64,000 nt of DNA from Trichobilharzia regenti (lineage: Eukaryota > Platyhelminthes > Trematoda > Strigeidida > Schistosomatidae), in NCBI GenBank assembly GCA_944472135.2, contig OX235262.1, positions 66,340,887 through 66,404,886 on the forward strand. The letters run 5' to 3'. Both the position numbers and the translations under genes were made by a program. This document shows, piece by piece, positions 49,801 to 61,000 of this stretch. Numbering within the stretch: the first letter of the stretch is position 1; every line of letters starts with the position of its first letter. The notes beneath the pieces were generated by a model, which made no database searches, was not told the origin of the DNA, and saw only the letters and a list, made by a program, of their open reading frames with translations.

Positions 49801-52025
49801 CATATCCTTTACTACGGAGGTTTTCACTTCATCATCAAGTTGTGTATTTGTATGCAGACTAAAATAGATAGTACGTACTTATTTACTGGTCTTATTATGA
49901 AAAGAGGAAAGATTAACTGGAAATGAAACAAGATTAACCACGAAATGACTTCAGTTAGAGAACCACTGAAAACCAAGTATTACAAAACACCTGTTTAGCC
50001 TTTGTTTGAGACTCTACATCAGTATCCACCCATGACCTAAATGGGGATGGAACCCATGAACTTCCGGTAAAAAAGTGAGTCTGCATACCACTGAGCTAGT
50101 GGGAGAGAATCTAGTGGTCCGTCGGTGGCACAGTGGTTAGGACTCTCACCGACCATGCACATGGCCGAAGGTTCGATCCCCTGCCGGCGCACACCTGATA
50201 TCTATGGTCGGCCTGCAAAATTTGGACTACCGATATCCATGCTGAAAATTCCATACTTGTAGCAAAAATACAGTGTGGAATCAAGCTGTAATAAAAAAAG
50301 TAAAATAAATTCTAACTTCTGTTGAAGAGTCCTGAACAGCGGCCGGACGGTTCTTCTGTATTACCTAGGTTTTAGTGGTTCCATAACTAAGGTCAATTCG
50401 CGGTCATTGTTAAAACCAATCAGATTTCCGCAAACCAGTACTTGAGAAGCTGATAACTCCCAGACTTTAGCTAAGTATTTCAAATAACTATACTAACACC
50501 GATTACAAAGGTTTTTTGAATTGACTAGTGAGAGAAATAGCTTATTCAATGAGTTCTTTGACGTAGGCTTGACGTCTTTGTTTATGTAAATTACTTTGAC
50601 CGAATTTTATTGGACTGGCACACTTGGTTTCAGCTGACATGTCACTCTTAGGAGGGATACCATTTTGACCTTCAAATATAGTCAAACCATCCGTCATAGG
50701 AGCGGGCATGCTGAACAGACCGATCATTTTGACTAAGAAAAAAATAATCAGTGAGGAATACAAATACTTAAACAAGAAGAAACCAATAACCGTTGCATAA
50801 GAGATGACTTTTGTGGCTTTTGTGGACTAACAGACAACGCCATGGCAACTGAAATTATGCGTAATGTAGTTGAATCTGTATGGAAGCAAATGGATCCATT
50901 ATATGAGTCTCAAATAGGATCAAAGGTGCATCCTGGTTCTCCCTGCTATTTACCGTTGACTAAACTAAATCGACATCCATCATATACGATGTACATTCTT
51001 TGTCTTGGTATCGGTATAAAACACAAGTTAGAAAAAGGCTTGATATGCAAAGGAAGATTTCAAACCTTGTGTCTAGTTACTTCTCTCGTAATTCTAAACA
51101 TTTACGATTTATTTCCTGATTATGACAATTTTGAGAAAATACTTAAGTTGTGAGCTTTGTACAGAAAGAAGAAAATGAGATATGAAAGCAAACGGTTTGA
51201 TAAAATGAGGTAAGCACAACTAGAACTGATAACTTTGAATGTGTCGATGGTTGCTAATAACGCACGCGGTTTTGGTTCGATTCCCGGCTGACACACTCCT
51301 AAACTCCGCTTTACAGGTAGGAAGCCCGATAAGGAGGGGGAGGCTACTGAGACTACAAGAGGCAAGCTCGAAACCTTATGATCCACTGGAAACACAAAGG
51401 AATAAAAGAAATAACTTTGAATACAACCAAAGATCCCCGATGGATATTTATAATTGACAAGATAAGTAAGGCACTAATTTGAAGTTTATAGATAGTACTT
51501 TTGCCCTCATATCAGTTGATCACAAAAAGATATTGAACTGGTTCATCAATAAAAAGGAATGAATTCAAGAAATTACAAAATAATGTATAGATATTTTTCA
51601 GTTTTATAAAGACTTATCAGAGGATAACTTAACAACACTCAGTATCCTCTTACCTCATGTCTTGGTGTTAACATTAACTTGTGAATAACCATGATATACC
51701 AAGATAAGTAATAATTTATATGTGCACATAAATCACAGAACATTGCATCTTACCTATTTACATTTCATCTTATACGACAAGTGGTCTGAATAAAATCAAA
51801 AGGCTTTTGCATTGCTTTAATCTAGTGTTACATGCCTTGTATGTACTATAACAAATGACACTTAAATAAGGGGAACTGTAATTGTTGACACTGTCATGTG
51901 ACAAAGAGTTAAGTATGCAAATTCATCGCTCTACATATATTGCTAATTATATATATCAGGTAATGGTATAGATAATAGGAATAGGATTAATAATTTGATC
52001 CCATGATAATTAAATAAATAAATAA

Positions 52026-52067
<42 letters not shown>

Positions 52068-55022
52068 GTTAATCTATTTTAATGTGATTATTTCAAATGA
52101 AACTACATTAGGATTTTGAATTTTTATTAAAATTTCGAGTTATATAGATTTCATCACGAACCTACATCATTTGTACAGATATTGAGAATCAGGGTGCACT
52201 AGAAAGCCATTTCATCGACGAGACTTGTTGGTGGCAATACCATATCGCGGAAATAGCAGAAGTTAGAATTCGGAGACGAGAACCGGTGCTTTCAACGTGG
52301 TATGGTCGCCGACATATCAGTTAGGATGCTCGCCGACCATGCATGTGCTCCGGGGTTCGATCACCGGCCGACGCACTCCTTTACCTCGCTAAGCCAGTAA
52401 TAAGATTGGTAAAGAGGGGAGGTTGGGCATGAGGCTAGCAGCCCCATCCTGTAAAAATAAACACTGCTACAGAAACTTGAAGCCACTAGCTTGAAGCCCT
52501 ATGTTACACTGGGAACGTAAAGGAAAAAAAGAATTCGGAGATCATTGAATTTCAGACTGGTAGCTGAATAGGTCAACTGGCTGGCTTCATAACCTGGAGG
52601 TCCTGGGTTCAATCCTTGGTGGAGTAATGAACATTAAAAAATCTCCAAACTAGGACGCAACAACTGCCCAGTGTTAGTTAGTTCTCAATGAATTACTAAT
52701 TTATGTTGTCTTGTGACAAAATCCACAAGGAGATCGTTTGAATTTGAAAACAGCAGACCCTATGGACTGGCGTACGATACAGAACTACTTAGAAGTAATA
52801 AATACTTTATAAATGTTCCCTACTACTTTAAGAATATTTAAGTGTACACCGTTTCAATTCTTCAGTGAATTTGAGGTAAACCTATATAGGGTGAATAGTG
52901 GTAACAGTGACATATAATCATTAGGGTAAAATGCACTGATAAATATTTGTTTGGTAAGTGTAGATCGTCTGTATGTCCAAACTTCTATGAGTCCTAACTA
53001 AGGGTCCATAAACTCCAGAAATGTGTGTACACAGAAATATATTGGATTGAAGTGAATTAGTTTTCAGTATCTCATTTTATGATGAATTATGTATTTCTTG
53101 ATTATACCACTCGGTGATTTATTACTTGTATGAGCTTGCATTTTAATTAAATCGATGTTATGTTGTTATTGAGTGTACTAGAAATGTCACTGTCTGAAGT
53201 ATTTCCACTCACTGCCTCTAAAGCTAAAGAATGTCCTACTTTTAAACGTATGACAATGTTACATGCCTCAGTTTTGATGACGGATTAACTTCAGTCAAAG
53301 AATAATTGAAAACCAGGGAGTACTGGACTTCGGTTTAGTCGTAGTTTTACCCTGGGCGTTCAGGTTACAAGAAGGACTTGTTTACTGTTCAGACACTGGG
53401 ATAGAAACCGGTCGCTCATCAATTCTAACTACTACCAATTTGTGATATAACGCAACAGCAAATTGATGATCATGGGTACTTCTTCTAAAGAGTCCCAAAC
53501 TAGGACAAAACGAGCTTTCGAATACTTTGTGGTTTTCAGTGGTTCTCTAACTGAAGTCCATTTGTGATTGGAAATGAAATCAGTCAGACTCCAGCAAACC
53601 AACAATTAAACATGTAACATGCTTTTGCTAATGTTTAATATTTCAGATTGAAGTTGGTTTGGTGTTATGTGGATTAGTGATTGAAGTTGAAAAGATACTT
53701 CAATAACTCGTTTTCGTTAAAATCTAGCAACACCTCACAAATCTTCGGAAGGTGTATTAGTTAAAACGATTTTGATGTTATCTTGACGGGAGATTCTTTC
53801 CAGTGCTATGAACGGCTTACTGTTCCTCTAAGCTCATTAGTAATTAATTGTTCTATTTTTTTGCATGTTGTCAGGCATACATTTTGAAGATAGTTTAATA
53901 GATAATAATAATAAGTTATTTCTGTGTATGTCAACCACCTTGTAAGAGTTACCTGTGAAATGTTTGATTGAACAGTAGAATTCGAGTCGCATTTATCTAT
54001 ACGTTAGACGTGTGAATAAATCCTTCTAATTGAAAACACTTATTTCTTAGTAGGAATTCAAAACAAGCAATAAATGTTGGTAAGTTCAATTCTCAGTTTA
54101 CTCAGTTCCAGGTGAAATTTCAACACAGTTCCATTTGGAAACCAAAAATATATCCGATCCCAATATTTGGTCTGCTTTAGCCAAGAAACGTAGTATAAAT
54201 GCATAGAACTACATACTATTAACTGATTTAGATAATATTAATAAAGCAGGGCTATATGATATCATCAAGTTCTGGTAGAACTCTTCAGCTGAACACTCTA
54301 AATACATTTTCACTTTGGGTGTGTTTTTAGAAGTAAATACATAGGCTCTATTCGTATGATGAGACATTCACCCAAGTGATCGAAAACATTTCAGGTCAAG
54401 ATGCCAAGAAGTTCAATAAAAGAGGCATTGGCTAGACCTCGGATACGATATTGCAGCTGTCAAGTCATTAACTGTTGTCAGCAAACAGACAGACAGACAT
54501 AAAGGTGCTTGGCACTGAGGAGGCCTGTGCAGTTAAAGTATATAAACCTGGTCTCTGTGTTCAAAATGAAATAGTGATCTTTTACATACTAACTGTTACA
54601 ACTGTAATTATTTCATTCAGTCTATTACTATTATTCTTATTTAAGTTAAAAAACTTTCTTTGGTCAGTAGCATCATCTTAACTCGTTTCATTATTATTGT
54701 TATTATTCATTTTACGATTCCTGACATTTTCAAGTCCCTTCTCTGATAACTGGTTGTTTATTATAATGATGCAGCTGAACTGTAGTTCATTATTGTCTTA
54801 ATCGGTCATATCCCTTCTCCCTTATCTATCTGAACTTTATAATACAATCATACCTATTGAATTGCATGATTGATACTTTGTATTTTATTTACTTATCAGT
54901 CATATATGTCCCAGTGTAGAGTATCCCTGTGTGTAGAGTATTCACCTTAAGAGTTCTGCTGAAACCTGGTGGATTTATTACGTCCTGCTTTATTAACATT
55001 CGTGGTTTGTTTTAAACACTTT

Positions 55023-55072
<50 letters not shown>

Positions 55073-58000
55073 TCCTTAAGCAGGGAAAATGGCTTTCAGT
55101 CGGTTTTTAGAAACAAGTGAAGTGCTCTAACTTTCCAGTTATTTGAGGAATTTTTTCTTGCATGTTACAGACTTAGCATGGTAATGAATTTGATCAACTT
55201 TAGTCTTCATCCCATGAATTGCAACCTAAACGTCCACATATACCATAACATAAAAATCGTGTCATCCTAAAATAGTACAAATAAATTCCTCATTCAAGCA
55301 CAATCTTGAAGTTTATGAATAAATTAATAATTTGATTCTGAGGATTTTTCTTTATCTGATTTACTTTAACTAATACAGGTGTGTGAAGTCAGACCTTTAG
55401 CTTGATTATAAATAGTACAGTGTATTCTATTAGTTACATAATCAATTCCAACGATAGTCTAAGATGATATAAAGATTATTAGATTAGTTCATATTAGATG
55501 GTTGAAGGCAATCGGTCACAGAAAGCCTTGGACTTAGGTTTCAAGCTAGTTGGCCTTCACCAGTCAGCAAGGCGTATCTACAACCTTGAAGGAACTTATG
55601 TTCCTTCTGAAATTCAAACCTACGTTACCCAGTACTGCGGTCAGAGATGTTACCACTGAGCTATTCGGGCTCGCGATTGACTTTCTGTAGAACTGTATTG
55701 GATACTTTTGATTGGACACCATCTAATGTCAATAATTCATAGTACACCGTGATAATGAGCCACCTAGAATGGTGGCCACATTGTTAATCTGACTGATAAG
55801 ACTAGACACATTACACTAGTTACTAACCAGTGTCCAATCAAAGGGATTATTAGATTTGTTCATCAAAGTAAACGTAGATAAAGAAAAAAGAGATAAACTA
55901 CCATAAGTTCCAATGAACACAGAATGTTCAGAGTTTTCAACCTGTACTCTTTGACTCAGTTTGTTCTGTTACTTTGAAGTGATTGTTGACAACGAGGGAA
56001 ATTACCATGTTATTTACATTGTTTTTTATCTTTTTTGGTCTAATCCACAAATTGTGTCAGTTTCTAGACCAAGTGGTCAGATATTTTCTTATGTAATCTT
56101 AATGCTTATTGTTCATTGATTGGTATTCATCAAGCTACCAAATTAACTCGAGTTCTACATAAATAATTGTGCGCTGTGCTTAACATAGGACTGACAAATT
56201 GATTGGATTTTCAAGCCAGAACTTTCCGTTGAAATAGAGCAGTTCGGGTTGTCAAACTTTGTTACAGCACACACAAAGTCAGAGGAATGCAAAGAAACTA
56301 AACAGAAATGTACTGCGGAAAGAATAGTCACAGGAAGAATAATGAGAACTTTACCCATGAAATGGATCATAAGAGGAAAAAACCTTGACAGCTAAGGGAG
56401 ACATTTCTTGCAAGATCCATATACATATCCCTCCACACACTCTCTCTGGCTTTGGGTACTAGAATGGAAGGACGCTCTGTGATCTACTACTTGTCTTTGG
56501 TTGGTCAGTGCTCGACGCACAGACGTAAACAGTTCTTTTAGGTCATCTGTTTCTGAAACATTTAACCCTACCATCTTTAAGCTTTCCTATCCATCTGGCA
56601 ACTAGGGGCTTATAACACCGCTAGCTTATTTTTTCTTCAAATTGCTGAATACACCAATGACAGCGCTCCTCTCATGATTTAGATAAGTGGCCTGGCAAGA
56701 ACTTACACAGTTCTGCAAACTTCACCATTTTCACCTTGTTACTCTGAGCGTGCTTTTTCGTATCCAATAACGCTAACGCAGTCTGAACCGTAATTGCAAT
56801 CGCTTCCACTTAATCTGTCTGAAGTATAGCGATCTGAGGGGTGGATATGATCGAAAATTACTGTCTTGATAGGCTTATTGTATCTTCTAGGCCGAATGAT
56901 TTTTTGTCAGAGGCATCAGTAATCAGTAAACATCTGGTTCTTGACGTCTCGTCTTGATTTGACTAGGACTCCATGGCTTGCCATTCGCCATGACTGTATT
57001 GGAGGATAAGTGGGATCACTGGCAAGTATAGGATACTGTGGCCTCCCCCCTTCTCTTCCTAGCGAGGCTCTTTCTCTATTTTAACAGAATGTTGTCAGTT
57101 TATTGTTGTTGGACACCATGCACAACCAACTTCTCTCTGAGTTGTTCTTTTGTAAGTTTCGTAGTAACTATTTCTTTTTAGCGATTTCTAGAGCCACAAA
57201 TGAAGATTTCTGTTTATGACAGTCTCTTTCACTTCATCAAACAGTAGACATTTTTCGAATTGGTGTAGTCTAGCGGGTGTATCATAGACATTCCTTAGCC
57301 ATTGGTTGTTAGCCTTCCGAGGACGCCAGTGTAAACCCACCTACCATGCTCAAAATAACAGTCAGAATTCATGGATAGATTGTTTGTTATCCATTGCTTA
57401 TTTGAAGACTCTTTAACACGTCTGACAACCTTCATCATCGGTGATGGGCAATCCTATTAACTTAGCCTTTATTCAACTAATTCGCCCTACAAACTAATCA
57501 TGCACTCATGCGTTGATGAGGTATAATAGTGACTACCGTTTTCACTGACTTGAACACTGTCCCAGACTAAACATATAATCAAGGACTGAGTGTAACTAAG
57601 CCATTTGATGTATATTATAGATTATATGAATTGTTATAAAATAAACCAAATAATGAATCATTATTCCTTGCCATATTTAAGTAACATTTAATTATTTGAG
57701 AAAATAAACCTTAATTGAAAAATAATATGTTTGCAGTCAACAATTTCAACAATTTACTAAACAAATAATCAAGTAGATTATAACCAGTAATTAAATGATA
57801 CATTGAAAAATCAATAACACACTCTAACACTTTCCTTTTGCTGATATAAAACATTTCTGTTACATTGAATCAGTAACTTAGAGTGATGTACACGAACAAT
57901 ATTTGATAAATAATCCTTAAACATAATTCTGGTGTGCCGGTGGTTCAATGATAGACACGTTAACCAGCTATGCTGAAGCTCTGAGTTCGACTCTCAGCCA

Positions 58001-61000
58001 ACGCAATGGTAACCTCTCAGCCAATAGTAGGGCTGAGAAAGAGGGAAGATTTGGCATGAGACTAGCAAAGTTACTCCATAAAAAAACAACACCACTGCTA
58101 CTAAAAACTTCAAGGATTAAAGCTTGAAACCCTGAGTTCCACTCCAAATGTGAAGGAATGAAAAAGTGTTTTTTTTTAAATAAAAGAAAACCAGATAATT
58201 CTACCTTGGTGATACATTGACTTCTAGAAGCCATGGTTTAAGATCAGCATCCAATATGATATCGAAACCGAATAATTCATAAACTGATGCACGTCTTCGA
58301 CAATTCTGATCAACCATTGTAGTAATACAGCTAACAACAGATGCCAGTGTCTTGAAAATAATATCAGTTATACATGACCATAAACTGGGTACATCAACTC
58401 CACGTTCTGTTAGATATGACCACAATTTACTTAATTTCCTGAATTAAAAAAGAATAAAGAAATTGTAGAACTCTTCGTGTTAATATTTTGAAACACTCTT
58501 TTTATAATGAAAACTATTTTATAAGAATCGTTTCAAAAGGTTATGTTAGCCCTAATGATACTGACTGCTTAGGTTACTTAGAGCTTTATGGAACAGTGTT
58601 AGATTGAATAATATTTTTATCTTATTGTTGAATCACTTTGTGTGTCTTGTTTGACATACTTTCTCCTTTCGGCATTAACGTTAAACTTTTTTCCATGTTC
58701 TTTATCCCTCTTATTTGAATATAACAAATTTTGCTGGAAGTTCTGTTCTGTCTTAACCATTCTAACCTCCATTTGTAATGATTGATTTTTGACTTTGTAT
58801 ATCTCCTCCTTTTATCAGGCTGGAATGTATAACTGGTTGAACTAATGTCATTGTATTAAAGGTCCTGGATTTGTCCTTTCAGCTACCTCTCCATCATGTT
58901 AGAAAAGCTCTGAACATTGAAAAGAGTGAATAGTGTTCAAACTCGGTTGATGATATTCCATTTTGGGTAAGGATACTGGGAAAAAAGCATAGTCTTCTGG
59001 ACACCTTGATAAAAACAGTTTATGTAATTTGGGCATTTGGCGTTTCCTTTTCAAATGTAAGATAATGGTTCAGTATTGGTCTAAATCAACTCTTTGTTTA
59101 AGGAAAAGAAGTCACTTATTTAAGAGCTACATCAGTTTGAATAGACTAATCACCGGTGAAATTTCAGATTGTTTTGGTTTTTCCATCCAATTGTTTTTAC
59201 TCCGATACATCTTGATCTATTATGGTTTCACTGCATTCCTATTTTCTATTTTAAATTATACATCATCGAAGTGTTTCGACTTGAACCGATGCATATTTCA
59301 GCGAAGTTCTTCCCTACTATGTAATTCAGGCATTAAGTCTTTCTTAGAATATAAATTCTTTTGTGTAATAAGTATGGAAGTGAACCTTGTGTGGTGGTGT
59401 GATGCAGACAATGAATTCCAACGGATTATTGTTCTCACAGTAAGAATCATTGTATTTGTTGGTGTTAACGTCTGAATACTATTTCCATAGTATAATAGTG
59501 CATTAACAACAGGATGTCATATATATATATATCTTGATGATTAATAGAAATCCGAATAAATCTGCTGAAGAAGCTGTGGCTTACAGGGCGAAACGTTCAG
59601 AAAAATCTTGTTTTGATTTTCTTAACACGCTGCTATTAATTTAAACAATTTATAATGTATATATTTGCGTGTTAATAAAAATAAGTATTTGTTCTATTGT
59701 AAACTCTATTTGAGATACATTCCTTATGATAGGCGTTCGCTTCCCGTTTGTCAAACAGGGAGGAAGAATTTTGATGTAGGTGAGTTCTCCAAACTGTTTA
59801 ATTTAGTTGTGAGACTGTCGTTGTCCCTCTAGACAACATCTTCAATATCAGGTTAACTTATTGAAATTCCCTATGAATGATATAAGTGAATCTCTTGGCA
59901 ACTATTATCGTGACGGGTTGTTTATTTGCATCTATACTGATCGTTTTTTGCCGACATGGAATCTGACATCTTTGTCATTTGGCTTATTCTTTTATTAGTT
60001 GATAAATGTGATCTATAGTAATTCGTCTAAGTATTAGGCTTCTAAGAATTCTCTTTCGTTGTTGGGCCTTTCAGTGTATATAGTATATGAATGAAATGAT
60101 TGTACTGGTTTGTGTACCACATCTATTTCCGAATGGTTGCAGTTTTCCAGCTGTTATTTCGGACACATTCTTCATATATATATGATAAGACGAAATTTTT
60201 TGTAGTTTCTGAGGATGATTTTTTCCTGATAGTTTGATTCAAGTTTAAACATTTTGATCAAATTGTAAGGATATCGATTTTCTTTGAATTATCCAGCTCA
60301 GTCAAAGCAACCAGATCAAAATCATCCACCTGAGCTATACATCTTTTTTCTTTTATTTGAGAGACAAAAGATTTTTGGCAAGAAAACAAGATTAACTAAA
60401 GCATAACGAAGGAAATAATTCACGTTTCCAACAGGACAGGAAATGACATTATCTGATAGATTCTCTGAAAAGAAGGATAGTTCAATCAAAACAATTCTCA
60501 ATCTTACTTACTACTTACCATTTATGATTTGATACAGAATTTTCATCACTCTTATTATGCTTATTGATAGAATAATTGGTTAAATGCACGAAGCGGTTCC
60601 CCAAATGTTGAAAAGACGTAGAATATCTGTAAATATAGCAGAAATAGCAGAGAAAATAGTAATAATAGAAAGCTGCATAACTTAGTAGGAAGAAAAGGCA
60701 ACTAACATAAGTTTATCAAGATTAAGATTAGCTTAAACTGTCCTGAAGTTACCTGGTTAATCTATACTCATTTCATCTATCGATAATAAACAATGGACAG
60801 TTCAAGTCAAATAAAAAAATAAATCGTAGTACTTGTATTTTTCCCTAGTTGAATTTAGAGCCATGATTATGACATTTAATTTCTACCGAGGATTTATTGT
60901 TTAAACTCATGTACTTCCACTGAACTTTAAATCAAACACGTTTCACATATGAGATTAGTATACTTCTAAATAAACAGTATAGACATCAAGTCTCCACAGA

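Noticed and set aside
54475..54681. Plus frame with a membrane-like segment
   Set aside because: No splice signals, no conservation evidence, and AT-rich DNA easily gives hydrophobic frames.
59029..59475. 148-residue plus frame in a TTLL4 intron
   Set aside because: Composition is that of AT-rich DNA (Phe, Ile, Leu, Cys), with no motif, no splice sites and no relative in the window. Taken as chance.
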